DNA of 64,000 nucleotides from Spirochaeta cellobiosiphila DSM 17781 (GCF_000426705.1 NZ_AUFW01000018.1:110378-174377); one strand, 5' to 3'. Shown: positions 16,368 to 26,650, counted from the first letter of the stretch. Translations and numbers: made by a program. Notes: generated by a model from the letters alone, not told the origin.

Positions 16368-17897
16368 AGGAGGTTTAGAAGATATATCATATACGACTCG
16401 ACCGACCTCTTTGACAGAGTTAGTAATCATGTTACTAATCTCAAGCAGGTCTTTCGTTGGGAAATCGTAAACGTCAGCAGACATACCATCAGAACTTGTA
16501 ACAGCTCGTAGTGCGAGAACAAAACTATAATCTCGAGCATCTCCTGTAACGCCTACTGAACGCACTGGTAATAGCACGGCAAAAGCCTGCCATATTTTAT
16601 CATATAGCTTTCTTTTTCTAAGCTCATTAATGTAAATCCAATCAGCTTCACGGAGGATATCACATTTTTCCTTACTCACTTCACCTAAAACCCTAATACC
16701 TAAACCAGGTCCAGGGAATGGATGTCTATGAACTACTTCTTTATTCAAACCAAGAATAGCTCCTAGCTGTCTTACTTCATCTTTATATAACATTTCAAGT
16801 GGTTCTATAATTAGACCAGCGTTTCTCTTGGCTTCCACAAGTGGTGAACCAACATTATGATGACTTTTGATAACTTGTGCCTTTTTTCCAACTCCTTTGC
16901 CAGATTCTATCAAGTCTGTATAAAGAGTCCCTTGTGCTAAAAAAGCATCCGATGGAATTTGATTTCTAAGAACTTCTTCCTCTTGAACCTTAATGAACAT
17001 ATCGCCAATTATTTTTCTCTTCGCCTCAGGATCTTCAATACCGCTAAGAGGTGATAGAAATCTATCTTCAGCATTAATAAGATAAAGGTTTTCAGCACCT
17101 AACATCTTTAAATTATTAGCAACTTCTTCTGATTCATTTTTACGCATTAAGCCTGTATCAATATACATAAGATGAACTTGCTTTGAAGGCAAAGCCTTTA
17201 AAAGTAAACCACCTGCAACGGTAGAATCAACACCACCTGATATAAGTAGTAGTACAGACTTATCCCCTACTTTTTGCCTAATTTTATTACATTCTAACTC
17301 AATATATTTATCCATATTCCATTCAGGATTAGCTTTACATATTTTTAAAGCAAAATTACCAAGAATATCAAAGCCTTGTTCACAGTGAGATGTTTCAGGA
17401 TGGAATTGTATAGCGTAAATGTTCTTTTCAGAATTATAAACAGCAGCTGGATGATGTTCCGATACACCAAGCAGTTCAAAACCAGGTGCGACCTCACTTA
17501 TAGAATCGCCATGACTCATCCATGAAAGGAATCCGTCTTTAATATCCTGAAACAAAGGATTTTTTTTAAGTAATTGAACAGGAGCCCTACCATACTCTTT
17601 AGTAGATAAGGATTCAACCTTCCCTCCAAAGAATGTATTAATTCTTTGGAAACCATAGCAAATACCTAAAATAGGCAAACCTAAATCAAAGATTCTATAA
17701 TCAGGTTCTGGAGCACCTTCTTCATAAACGCTATAAGGAGAGCCAGACAAGATAATGCCTTTAACATCAGTCAAATCCAATTCTTCAAGTGTGATCTCAC
17801 CATGATAGATATCTGTAAATACACCTTTATCACGTATTCTTCTACCTATAAGCTGTGTTGTCTGTCCACCAAAGTCGAGTATAACTATTTTATCCAT
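16347..17897 (-). CDS. guaA: GMP synthase (glutamine-hydrolysing)
   Basis: Converts XMP, ATP and glutamine to GMP. The N-terminal class I amidotransferase has LDFGGQTTQLI, the nucleophile Cys in ILGICYGFQ (about 80) and the His/Glu pair in IQFHPE (about 168). The ATP-pyrophosphatase domain has the PP-loop SGGVDST (about 221). The C-terminal dimerisation domain ends in SKPPSTIEWE, the usual GuaA ending. Length 516 is normal. A 210-base gap separates its start from the divergent TPR gene; no riboswitch structure is obvious there. Its last codons overlap the convergent small gene. Confidence 0.97.
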   Translation of the reverse strand: MDKIVILDFGGQTTQLIGRRIRDKGVFTDIYHGEITLEELDLTDVKGIILSGSPYSVYEEGAPEPDYRIFDLGLPILGICYGFQRINTFFGGKVESLSTKEYGRAPVQLLKKNPLFQDIKDGFLSWMSHGDSISEVAPGFELLGVSEHHPAAVYNSEKNIYAIQFHPETSHCEQGFDILGNFALKICKANPEWNMDKYIELECNKIRQKVGDKSVLLLISGGVDSTVAGGLLLKALPSKQVHLMYIDTGLMRKNESEEVANNLKMLGAENLYLINAEDRFLSPLSGIEDPEAKRKIIGDMFIKVQEEEVLRNQIPSDAFLAQGTLYTDLIESGKGVGKKAQVIKSHHNVGSPLVEAKRNAGLIIEPLEMLYKDEVRQLGAILGLNKEVVHRHPFPGPGLGIRVLGEVSKEKCDILREADWIYINELRKRKLYDKIWQAFAVLLPVRSVGVTGDARDYSFVLALRAVTSSDGMSADVYDFPTKDLLEISNMITNSVKEVGRVVYDISSKPPSTIEWE

Positions 17898-18107
17898 TTA
17901 CAATCCTTATTTAGAATTATTGATTCACTGGTTGTAAGCTTTTCCAATTACAATTTTACCAGAATATGGAGCAATTACATATATAATTTGTGATTTAAAA
18001 AGATATGATTTTCCATAGGCAATATTGTCAAAAAGCTAATCCTTTGTCAAAGGCTCTAACAAAAAAAGAGTTTTTTTTTTAATCTAGAAATATGCTATCC
18101 TATTGTT

Positions 18108-19979
18108 ATGACTACAATACCAAAAGACTTTTATGAAGCCATTCAAGCTGGTAAAGATCGCAACTATACAAAATCTATTAAAATTCTAAGAACAATGCTC
18201 AATGGAGACAGGATTTATCCTCCTGTTTTATTATATCTATGTAGAAGTTATTATGCCATAGAAGACTATGAAAGCTCTCTATTCTACGGTAATCAATTCA
18301 TAAATGTAGATTCTAGTGAGAAAGCAGGCTATTACTTCGTTGGTAGATCTCTACTTGCCCTAAACAGATATAAGCAAGCCTTATTATGCTTTCGCAAGAG
18401 CTTACAAATTGATCCTGGTCATGCTCTCAGTTATAGTATGGCAGGATTATGTTACCTAAAATTAAAGAATCCAGACAGAGCTTTGCAGCATTTAGAGGAG
18501 GCCGTTAATCTGGAACCAAATGACACTCAGATCTATGCTGCCTATATTAATTGTCTACAAGTAAGTGCTATCAAAGAATATAGACAAAGGAATTATGACG
18601 TCAGCAGGCAAATGTTTAGATTTTTATTGGAGAATGAAGCCCCTCCACTAATGCCATTAACCTACTTAATACATTTGGCCAGAAAGGATGAACAATGGCA
18701 GGATCTTATAACCTATTATCAAAAAATTTTGGAATATTCAGAAACAGATCCTATATTAGTCACACAGTATATTGAAGCCCTTCTTAAAACAGGACAACAG
18801 GATAAAGCTAAAAGTCTGTATGAAAGTCTAGGAGAGGATTTACCCGATTTAGATTGGAAAAACCTAAATGACCCTTTGTATCAAAAGTATTTAGCTTACA
18901 CATTTTATAAAGAGAATGACCTAATCAATGCTAGAGAAATAGCTATAAGAATATTAGATGATACCCCCAATGATGGTGCCATCAATTTCCTATTAGGAGA
19001 GATATATATAAAACAACAGAATTGGGTGTATGCAAAAGAATGTCTAGAAGATGCAATCCAATCTGGGATAAACGACAAAGAAGTCTATATCGCTCTTGTG
19101 GTATGTTACTGGGAACTCGGTCAATATAAGAACTCATCCAAAGAATTACAAAGACTTATTCGAAAGTACAAAAACGATAAAGATCTCAATTACTACCTAA
19201 CGTTAAGTCTGGCCTATGAAAATAATAAAGATTATAATTTACTAACTGATTTAACCTCGTTGATAAAAACACGAGGTCCAGATGAGTTTCTAATAAAAGC
19301 TTATGCTCTAGAGCTTTATAAATGGCAATTCTATGAGAATTCCTATAAATGGTGTAGAAAATATTATGATACTTTTAGAGCTCTTGATCTATCTGAATAC
19401 TTGTATGTTCTTTCCAACGAAATGGGGACTATTGAAGAGAAAATTACTTATACTAAAATATGGTATGAGTTACAGAAGAATGACAAAAAACTATTAAAAG
19501 AACTTATTGATCTATTTATTGAAAATAAAGAATACAGGAATGCATTAAATTACATACCTTCCCTAAAAAACAATACAGATATACAACGTTTAGAAGCTTT
19601 TTGTTATAGAGAAATCGGTGAATATGCAAAAGCTATTTTGTTATATAGAAGCTTACTAAAGCAAAATCCTAAGGACTTTGACTATCTCATGAATTTACTT
19701 CTCTGTCTAAGCAAAGATAATCAGAATACTTTAGCCGTACGTATAGCAAAAGAAGCAAAAAAACAATTTACACACCATACTGAATTAAATTATTTAATAG
19801 GTATATTGTTATTCAAAGCAAAAGATTATGACAATGCTCTTATAGAATTTCGTAATATTATAGACAAAAAGCCTACAGATTGGAGAGCCTTAAGCTATAT
19901 AAGTCAAATCTATACGGAAAAAGGTGATACTATACAAGCAAGCAAATTTAAGACGCATTCAGATAAATATAGAAAATAA
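18108..19979 (+). CDS. Large TPR-repeat protein
   Basis: A 623-residue protein made almost entirely of tetratricopeptide repeats. The clearest ones are near residues 55-150 (YYFVGRSLLALNRYKQALLC, then HALSYSMAGLCYLKL) and again at 290-350 and 500-620. There is no signal peptide or membrane segment, so it is likely a cytoplasmic scaffold. The upstream region has a run of 10 T (18071-18080) directly before a weak TATCCT-like box and no Shine-Dalgarno sequence at the ATG. It is followed after 50 bases by an unknown gene on the same strand. The binding partner cannot be read from the sequence. Confidence 0.82.
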   Translation: MTTIPKDFYEAIQAGKDRNYTKSIKILRTMLNGDRIYPPVLLYLCRSYYAIEDYESSLFYGNQFINVDSSEKAGYYFVGRSLLALNRYKQALLCFRKSLQIDPGHALSYSMAGLCYLKLKNPDRALQHLEEAVNLEPNDTQIYAAYINCLQVSAIKEYRQRNYDVSRQMFRFLLENEAPPLMPLTYLIHLARKDEQWQDLITYYQKILEYSETDPILVTQYIEALLKTGQQDKAKSLYESLGEDLPDLDWKNLNDPLYQKYLAYTFYKENDLINAREIAIRILDDTPNDGAINFLLGEIYIKQQNWVYAKECLEDAIQSGINDKEVYIALVVCYWELGQYKNSSKELQRLIRKYKNDKDLNYYLTLSLAYENNKDYNLLTDLTSLIKTRGPDEFLIKAYALELYKWQFYENSYKWCRKYYDTFRALDLSEYLYVLSNEMGTIEEKITYTKIWYELQKNDKKLLKELIDLFIENKEYRNALNYIPSLKNNTDIQRLEAFCYREIGEYAKAILLYRSLLKQNPKDFDYLMNLLLCLSKDNQNTLAVRIAKEAKKQFTHHTELNYLIGILLFKAKDYDNALIEFRNIIDKKPTDWRALSYISQIYTEKGDTIQASKFKTHSDKYRK

Positions 19980-20029
19980 CTTGATAATATCAAGGGTCTA
20001 TTAGATACTATTCAACAGGAGGAGAAAAT

Positions 20030-20578
20030 ATGCCATTAAGAGCCCAAGCTTTATTCGATGCATACCAAAATGATGAACTACCCAAAGATGGAGGATATAT
20101 TGTCACATCGTTTTTTGCAGAACATTCCAGCTATTCTATCTATGAAATCGTTTCCTACAATGCTGTGAAGTCTATTTTTGTAAATGACGAAGGGATGACG
20201 TTTCAATCTGATGGTAAAAAAATATTTATCCTTGTTGAACCACCGAGTTTTCCTAGAAAACACATAGAACCGTATAATAGATCTGATCATGAAAAGATCC
20301 CACATCGATTCAATGAATTAGAAATCTTCACTTGTAAAAACCAGATGAAAATTATGGTTAGTAAGGAACCTATCGTCACTTACGGTTCATTTACAATCAT
20401 GCGTCCAACTAATATCAATTTTAGTTTTGTATTTTATGGTTTACCTGATGTATTCGATTCTATGAATTTATTTTTCCAGAAGACTCTCAATAAAGAAGCA
20501 GGGATTCCTCAGATAGAGGCTAAACAAGCTTCTCGGACTATCCAGGACATTTTACCAAAGTTAAACTTTACTTTTTAA
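20030..20578 (+). CDS. Hypothetical 182-residue protein
   Basis: Family not recognised. It is soluble with mixed alpha-beta character; the centre is strand-rich (IYEIVSYNAVKSIFVNDEGM, then KIFILVEPPSF) and the C-terminal 50 residues look helical. A strong ribosome site (AGGAGGAG) lies 8 bases before the ATG, implying efficient translation. It sits between a TPR gene and a bidirectional terminator and is probably co-transcribed with the TPR gene. Confidence 0.7.
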   Translation: MPLRAQALFDAYQNDELPKDGGYIVTSFFAEHSSYSIYEIVSYNAVKSIFVNDEGMTFQSDGKKIFILVEPPSFPRKHIEPYNRSDHEKIPHRFNELEIFTCKNQMKIMVSKEPIVTYGSFTIMRPTNINFSFVFYGLPDVFDSMNLFFQKTLNKEAGIPQIEAKQASRTIQDILPKLNFTF

Positions 20579-20593
20579 AAAAGAGCAATTATT

Positions 20594-20623
20594 AAAAAAG
20601 CCCCTTACGGGGCTTTTTTTTTT
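20594..20623. terminator. Bidirectional intrinsic terminator
   Basis: A-run, stem GCCCC / GGGGC (20600-20604 with 20609-20613), loop TTAC, then a run of 10 T. The A-run makes it work for both the plus-strand gene ending at 20578 and the minus-strand PPDK-like gene ending at 20622. Confidence 0.9.
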
Positions 20624-23285
20624 ATTCTGATAGATTCATTTGAGCTATAGCTAAATTAGCTATAGGTACAGAATAAACAGAACAAGACACATAATTTAAT
20701 CCTGCATCCATACAGAATTTTATATTATCCGGATTAGCTCCATGTTCTCCACATAAACCTGTCTTTAAATCAGGTCTAGTCAAAGAACCTCTTCTTACAG
20801 CTATTTTTATCAGCTCTTTTACATTACTATCCAATTTCTGGAAAGGATTACCTTCGATTAAATCAAATTGAGTGTAATCAGGCATAAAAGCGTTAAAATC
20901 ATCTCGACTGAGACCTAAAGTAGTTTGGGTTAAATCATTAGTTCCAAAACTAAAGAATTGAGCGTACTTTGATATTTCACCAGCTCCTACAGCGGCCGCT
21001 GGTAACTCAATCATTGTTCCAACCTTGAAAGGAATAGGATCATCACCAGCCTTGGTCTGTACTTCATCTGAGACTTCCAACAAGCCTTTATAGGTCAAAC
21101 CTTCAATTTTCTTACCAAACACAAGTAATTTGATCTCATTGGAATTCATTATAAGGGGAACCATGATTTCTGGTAGAACTTCTACACCTTCTTTCTTAGC
21201 CTTATGAGCTGCTTCAAAAATGGCAGAGATTTGCATCTCATATATTTCCGGATAGGATACTGCTATACGCGATCCACGATGACCTAACATGGGGTTGACT
21301 TCTTCTAGTCGTTGAGTCCTCTCATCTAATTGAGACTTTGTCAGATTGATTCCTGCGGATGTGAGATATTCCTTAAAACTATCTAGCTGCTCTTTTGTAT
21401 GGGGCATAAACTCATGTAATGGTGCATCGAGAAGTCTTATAGTCACTTCTTTTCCGCTCATCACTTTAAAGATTTCATAGAAATCCTTTTTCTGAATAGT
21501 TTTTAGTTTATTCAAAACTTTTACCCGTTCTTTTTTATCCTCTGCCAAAATCATGTGTCTGAACAGGTTAATACGTTCTTCCTGAAAGAACATATGCTCT
21601 GTTCTACACAATCCAATTCCTTCAGCACCGAACTTTAAAGCTAGGTCAGCAGATTTTGCATTATCTGCATTTACTCTGACAAAGAAATCATCTGTGACAT
21701 ATTTTTTGACAAGTGCTACCAAATCAAGTAAACCAGATTCTTTAGGATCAGGTTCTATCAAATCTGCTGTGCCCAGATAAACAGTTGGATCTCCATAATA
21801 GGGAACATCAAGAGTGATATAATCACCCTCTTTTATAGTTACATTACCAATAGTGGCTTTCTTGCCGGTAATTTTCATATCAGGTTTTACAAGGGATACC
21901 TTCCCATATTGCCTTGCTACAACAGAAGCATGAGCGGAGTACCCGCCTTCACAGGACAATACACCATTGGACATCTCCACAGCCTTTACATCATCAGCAT
22001 ATGTTGCAGCCATACAAAGAATCAGGTTTTTATCACCACCTGTCTTTACAGCCTCTTTATACGCTTCAGTAATACCCTCTGTAGTAAAATACACTTTACC
22101 TATAGCGGAACCAGGAGCCCCGGATATACCACCAGTGATACTCTTGAACCCTTTAACGCTTGTCGTGTCCACCATGGGGTGAAGTAACTCATTTAATTGT
22201 GAAGGTTTAATTGAATTAATGGCATATTTGTCATCAATCACTTTATCAGCTAATAAATCCAAAAGGACTCTGATATCTGCTCTTGTAGATTTACCATGAA
22301 CAGGTCTTTGATCTATCAACCATAAATTATCATCTTCTATAGTGAACCTAATAGATCGTATTTCTTTAAACTCTTTTTCTATTTTATCTCGGATCTCTTT
22401 CAAGGTTTGGATATGCTTTTTACTTACTTTATTCACATCCATGCCTTCAGAACCTAATTCGTTAAATGTTTCCTTAAAAAAAGTACCTTGTAATACTTTC
22501 TCTCCAGTTACGATATTTCTAGTAAAAAACAGACCACTACCGGAATTTTTTCCATAGTTACCATAAACCATAGGTTGAATCAGTAATGCCGTTTCAGAAT
22601 CACCAATAGCCCCCTCAGCCTTTTCTTCAAGCTGAATAAGACACTTAATTCTTTCAAGAATATAATTTAACTGAAAGAAAGCATCCTTAGAAAACTCATC
22701 TGGAAACAATTCCAGAGCATTAGATATGGTTTTTTTCTGTGTAGCCGCTGGTGGCATTTTACCATCGGAATTCTCTTCAGTAATAATCTGCTTCTCAATT
22801 ATTTTAAGAACATCACTAATGGATTTTAATCTATCCTCATTGCTTTCTAGTTCAGCAATCTTAGCTTCAATATCAAGAACACCTCGCAATAAGAAATGAA
22901 CTTCATGTAATGCAAAATTATCACCAACATGCTTTATAAAACCTTCAAGTGAAGGTTCGACCAATCCAATATTATGAATGGGAGGATAATTACTGAATTG
23001 TAAATTAGGACTAACAACAACCTTTAAGAGCAAAGGATTTTCTTTGGAACCCAACTCTTTATTCAGTTTTTTTTCTAATTTTCCAAGATTACTTTTCAAT
23101 ACAGGCTCTAACTTCTTACTATCGAATGTACTTGAGACCTCAGAATCAATAATAAAACCAGGAAGAATAGGCAACTTCATCTTATCAAGAGCAACAGCCT
23201 GTCTTCCTCTATATCCAATATTTTCAAGACAATTGTCTTGAATTTTTGTTTTACCTTCTCCAAAGAAGTGAATGGAACTTTTCAC
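20622..23285 (-). CDS. ppdK: PPDK-like protein with a degenerate ATP-grasp domain
   Basis: Pyruvate phosphate dikinase-family protein of 887 residues, a normal length. The central phosphohistidine motif is GGYSAHASVVAR (His452). The C-terminal PEP/pyruvate barrel keeps RLLDAPLHEF, RTEHMFF, SFGTNDLTQ and GLCGEHG with its catalytic Cys. The N-terminal nucleotide domain is strongly altered. Counting against the Clostridium symbiosum enzyme (numbering from memory), K22 becomes Arg26, R92 becomes Val90, D321 becomes Ser311, E323 becomes Arg313 and Q335 becomes Asp325; only R337 survives (Arg327). The usual MPGMMDT and GEDVVAG segments are also missing. It may not use ATP/AMP as PPDK does. It is the last gene of the cfpA unit, 10 bases after its neighbour. 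Confidence 0.85.
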   Translation of the reverse strand: MKSSIHFFGEGKTKIQDNCLENIGYRGRQAVALDKMKLPILPGFIIDSEVSSTFDSKKLEPVLKSNLGKLEKKLNKELGSKENPLLLKVVVSPNLQFSNYPPIHNIGLVEPSLEGFIKHVGDNFALHEVHFLLRGVLDIEAKIAELESNEDRLKSISDVLKIIEKQIITEENSDGKMPPAATQKKTISNALELFPDEFSKDAFFQLNYILERIKCLIQLEEKAEGAIGDSETALLIQPMVYGNYGKNSGSGLFFTRNIVTGEKVLQGTFFKETFNELGSEGMDVNKVSKKHIQTLKEIRDKIEKEFKEIRSIRFTIEDDNLWLIDQRPVHGKSTRADIRVLLDLLADKVIDDKYAINSIKPSQLNELLHPMVDTTSVKGFKSITGGISGAPGSAIGKVYFTTEGITEAYKEAVKTGGDKNLILCMAATYADDVKAVEMSNGVLSCEGGYSAHASVVARQYGKVSLVKPDMKITGKKATIGNVTIKEGDYITLDVPYYGDPTVYLGTADLIEPDPKESGLLDLVALVKKYVTDDFFVRVNADNAKSADLALKFGAEGIGLCRTEHMFFQEERINLFRHMILAEDKKERVKVLNKLKTIQKKDFYEIFKVMSGKEVTIRLLDAPLHEFMPHTKEQLDSFKEYLTSAGINLTKSQLDERTQRLEEVNPMLGHRGSRIAVSYPEIYEMQISAIFEAAHKAKKEGVEVLPEIMVPLIMNSNEIKLLVFGKKIEGLTYKGLLEVSDEVQTKAGDDPIPFKVGTMIELPAAAVGAGEISKYAQFFSFGTNDLTQTTLGLSRDDFNAFMPDYTQFDLIEGNPFQKLDSNVKELIKIAVRRGSLTRPDLKTGLCGEHGANPDNIKFCMDAGLNYVSCSVYSVPIANLAIAQMNLSE

Positions 23286-23295
23286 AACGACTCCT

Positions 23296-24381
23296 CTAAA
23301 ATAAGTTTAAGACTTTACCAACCGGTGAATTAAGAAATACTTCAAATCGAGAGCTAGCACCTTGTGATAAATATTTCTTCAACTTTGATACGTCTGTAAT
23401 GTTGTCACCTGTAACAGCAAAGAGTATGGCACTACCATGCTTCACCTTACCCCATTTGAATAGAGTATTAATGTCATGAATACGTTCACCATCATACAAT
23501 ATAACGACATCAGTACCAGCATGACTGACCTTGTAGCTTTCAATAATACGTTTCCATGCTTCCACATTACCATTATGAAATAATTCATTAGTTACAGGTA
23601 CAGCATAAGGACCAACCATTTTACTACCCTGTGGTGGAGGAGCAGTAGGAGAAGGAGCGGAAACGGAGGAAGAGGACTTAGTATTTGAGACTTCAACGGT
23701 AGGTGTTACAGAAACGGTTTCAACTACAGGAGTGGCTTTCTTTTTGCTAGTAGTCGATTTCGTACTGGCTCTCTTTTTATTTGTGCTAGAAGTAGTGACA
23801 GTCTTTGGTGCTGATACCTTTTTCATTTTAACTGGCGGTTCCTGCATAGCCTTAGTCGCATTTACTTTCTTTTTATCTAACAATTCAAGAAACTTTGATA
23901 CAGCGCTTTCCAAAGCTTTAATATTTTTATTGTCTTCAAGCAGCTTTACATTTTTAGGACCAAAACCAAAATAAATAGTAACTAATTCAAATTTTTTTAA
24001 TCCCCCAATTAACGGTAACTGCTTTGAATCTTTTGGGTTAATCAGTGTAGGTCCCAACTCGGGATGATGGTATACTAGTAGTAAATCAAATCTCTTCCAA
24101 TTCTGAAAATTTTCAGCGAGAAAAGAAATATCATCATAATTTTCCTTTAGATTAACAGAAAGAACTTTGTACTGATATCTCTCTACGATAAGAGCTTTAA
24201 GTATTGGAAGAATTTGATTATTTTTAATTTCTACTTCTTTTGAAATATTGATGTAATCAGCGAGATTATAGCCTTCTTCAATAGAATTAACTAAGGATGA
24301 CACTAATTTAAAGTGTCTTAGATTAGTATTAAAACTACTTCTAGAAGAAAGTTGTTCATAAGCATAGGCAGATGGAATCAT
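23296..24381 (-). CDS. Spirochaete-type protein with Ser/Thr/Lys/Pro linker
   Basis: A 361-residue protein between cfpA and the PPDK-like gene. Three parts are visible: an N-terminal alpha-beta domain (1-165), a low-complexity linker of Lys, Ser, Thr, Val and Pro (about 170-255, ending PSPTAPPPQG), and a C-terminal domain (255-361) with VTNELFHNGNVEAWKRII, ILYDGERIHDINTLFKWGKV and HGSAILFAV. I believe the C-terminal domain recurs in spirochaetes but cannot name it. No signal or membrane segment. By position it matches the Treponema gene between cfpA and ppdK (from memory). The basic linker could bind nucleic acid or filaments; this is inference. Confidence 0.72.
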   Translation of the reverse strand: MIPSAYAYEQLSSRSSFNTNLRHFKLVSSLVNSIEEGYNLADYINISKEVEIKNNQILPILKALIVERYQYKVLSVNLKENYDDISFLAENFQNWKRFDLLLVYHHPELGPTLINPKDSKQLPLIGGLKKFELVTIYFGFGPKNVKLLEDNKNIKALESAVSKFLELLDKKKVNATKAMQEPPVKMKKVSAPKTVTTSSTNKKRASTKSTTSKKKATPVVETVSVTPTVEVSNTKSSSSVSAPSPTAPPPQGSKMVGPYAVPVTNELFHNGNVEAWKRIIESYKVSHAGTDVVILYDGERIHDINTLFKWGKVKHGSAILFAVTGDNITDVSKLKKYLSQGASSRFEVFLNSPVGKVLNLF

Positions 24382-24396
24382 TTCAACTCCTTACAA

Positions 24397-24421
24397 AGAT
24401 GCCTCCCTTAGGGAGGCATTT
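24397..24421 (-). terminator. Intercistronic stem-loop after cfpA
   Basis: A 9-base-pair perfect stem ATGCCTCCC / GGGAGGCAT with a 3-base loop, in the 61-base gap between cfpA and the next gene. On the minus strand it is followed by only a few T (CTTTGTAAGG), so it is likely a partial terminator or a 3'-end stabiliser that lets cfpA mRNA exceed the downstream genes. Confidence 0.65.
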
Positions 24422-24442
24422 CTTTAAGATTTTATTTAAAAC

Positions 24443-26500
24443 TTAGATTTCCTGTAGACCATTATCATCAGATCTCTTTGGTCTTCCACGTCTTTTTCGA
24501 TCAACTACACCTTTTCTTGATGAGTTTTTACGACTTGTCTTCTTAGGTGCTGTTACTTCAGACTCAGAAGGTTCTGCTAGAGCAGGAGAACTCTCACTTG
24601 GCGTATTTAGCATATCTAAATAATCACTACCAGCAGATTTTTTATCACCATCTTCATCTCCAGAATCTTCTTTAGGACCAAAAGATTGGGCAATGTCAGC
24701 ACGGACAGTTGACCTACGTCTACTAAAGGAGGCAAATGCTGCATCCTGGAACCCTTTAGAGACACCATGCAAGAACTCATTAAGTACATTAGCCATCCCA
24801 TCTAGAGTAGCCTTTTTACGCTTGATAGAAGTGATATCTACATCTAGCAATAATCCAGGCTGTATATGGTATGGATTTATCATATAATCGAACCTATGGA
24901 ATTCATTTTCTAAAAAGGTAAGCCTTTCTTCCATAACACGTCTTTGGACAGGATACCTAAAAGAATACATAGACTGTAATTTATCTTTCATTAGGATTAA
25001 TCGTTTTTTGATTTTGTCCTTTTCAAATAAATAAGTCCGATTCATTTTTTCGACTTCTGTATCACCAGGTCTTACAAAAGAAATCTCATCCCAAGTTTTT
25101 TCGATATCCTCGTATACAGGATCACCTGAAATATCTTTTATTTTCTTCTGAATCTTCTTGCGATATTTATGGCTTAAGTCTTTAAAATCAACAACGCCCT
25201 TCATGAACTTAGAATCTTCATAGATCATGTTCAGAACATCCCAAAGATGTTGAACCTCGACTTCAAAAGACTTGATCTGAACGTCGTATGCTCTTCTTTC
25301 TTCGATTAACTGAGCATTATCATAATATTTGAGTTTAACTTGATATCTTTCATCAGGTAACTTAGATATATCCTTGTCTTCGTACTCTCTAATAACTAAT
25401 TCACGAGCATTTTTAAGGTTCTCAATGAATTGATAACCCATTTTTGATGTATCAAGTATACTGGTGATAGAGTTTACAGCAGTGTTGTATCCTCTGTTAC
25501 GGATATTTTCGATATCAATGATCTTCTTCAAGTTTTCTCGAACATTCAATTGATCAAATTCAGAAGGGTCTATTTCCGCTCTTAATCCTTCAACTCGTTT
25601 CATTAAAGATTGAGCTAAAATTGAATATCTTTTAGATTTTGGAGAATCCTTTTCATCATCTGTATAATTTTCAACACGATTCAATTTTTCAAAAAGGATT
25701 TCGGAATCATTCATTTCCTCTTTCCCTTCATCCATTAAAGAATCTTTTAACACATCAATTTCTCTATCTATCTGATCAATGATGTGCTTGGAAATTAATT
25801 CTTTAATTAAGAATTCTACTGTAACTTGATAATGAAATATGGGACTGATTAACTCAGAATCTAATATATTTACTGATAGCTTAACATCAGTAACTGTTTT
25901 TGGCTTATAGGCATTATCCTGGAAAGCACACTTAGTGATTGAATAAGCATTCTCACCCCGGATAAAAGCCCCAACATCTGTTTTCTGACGAAGTAAAGAG
26001 TTTGTGACATTTTCGAGATCATTCATACCTCGCTGGATGTGACCTTGTAAGTGGCCATACATATTGATAATAGATTTCTCTATTTCACCAGTATTGAACT
26101 TGTCTGCACCACCAACTTGATCCAATAACTCTGAAATTTCTTTTGGTGTGTATCGAGCAAGAGCTTTAGCTTCCTCTTTATCAATAAAGTTACGAACCTT
26201 TTTAACCATTTCATCTTCTGATGTTACAATAAAACGGTTAAACATGTTCTGATAGTTTTGATTAAAATAATTATATAGCTTTTCTTTTAATCCACCCATC
26301 ACATCCAGTCTTTCCAGAACCTCTGAGGGAAGCTTTGTGTTGATGTGATTCATAACCTTATCAACTTCTTCCTCCAAAAGTACGTCGACTTCCAGCTGTT
26401 GATCTCTATATTCTTGTGCCAATGAGTTTCTTGAACCGACAGCACTGGGCTTTTCCGGGTGGAAAACGTTTGGACTTTTAGGTAAGTCAATGCTTCCCAT
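24443..26500 (-). CDS. cfpA: Cytoplasmic filament protein A
   Basis: Builds the ribbon of cytoplasmic filaments that runs under the flagellar filaments in treponemes and relatives and is needed for normal cell division there. The N-terminal region is highly recognisable: [17 protein letters not shown], then [19 protein letters not shown] and [34 protein letters not shown]. The rest is long, charged, helical and coiled-coil-like. The tail (about 600-685) is low-complexity and ends in a basic [12 protein letters not shown], resembling an AT-hook (GRPKR). Length 685 compares with about 680 in Treponema. AAGGAG precedes the ATG. No signal peptide. A strong marker of spirochaete origin. Confidence 0.93.
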   Translation of the reverse strand: MGSIDLPKSPNVFHPEKPSAVGSRNSLAQEYRDQQLEVDVLLEEEVDKVMNHINTKLPSEVLERLDVMGGLKEKLYNYFNQNYQNMFNRFIVTSEDEMVKKVRNFIDKEEAKALARYTPKEISELLDQVGGADKFNTGEIEKSIINMYGHLQGHIQRGMNDLENVTNSLLRQKTDVGAFIRGENAYSITKCAFQDNAYKPKTVTDVKLSVNILDSELISPIFHYQVTVEFLIKELISKHIIDQIDREIDVLKDSLMDEGKEEMNDSEILFEKLNRVENYTDDEKDSPKSKRYSILAQSLMKRVEGLRAEIDPSEFDQLNVRENLKKIIDIENIRNRGYNTAVNSITSILDTSKMGYQFIENLKNARELVIREYEDKDISKLPDERYQVKLKYYDNAQLIEERRAYDVQIKSFEVEVQHLWDVLNMIYEDSKFMKGVVDFKDLSHKYRKKIQKKIKDISGDPVYEDIEKTWDEISFVRPGDTEVEKMNRTYLFEKDKIKKRLILMKDKLQSMYSFRYPVQRRVMEERLTFLENEFHRFDYMINPYHIQPGLLLDVDITSIKRKKATLDGMANVLNEFLHGVSKGFQDAAFASFSRRRSTVRADIAQSFGPKEDSGDEDGDKKSAGSDYLDMLNTPSESSPALAEPSESEVTAPKKTSRKNSSRKGVVDRKRRGRPKRSDDNGLQEI

Positions 26501-26650
26501 ATCATACTCCTTAGGAAATTTTCTTTCTCATTAAGATTATTGCTAAGCATGGAAAAAAAGTAAAGTAAGTTTTTTTTTATTTTAATTTTTTTTCATGAGG
26601 GATTTTTATTTGCTTTTCTTTTTATCTTTAATTCTTCTATAATAAGATCT

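Noticed and set aside
17898..18107. Purine riboswitch upstream of guaA
   Set aside because: The 210-base gap has no conserved junction pattern or clear expression-platform hairpin; the A- and T-runs present are simple.
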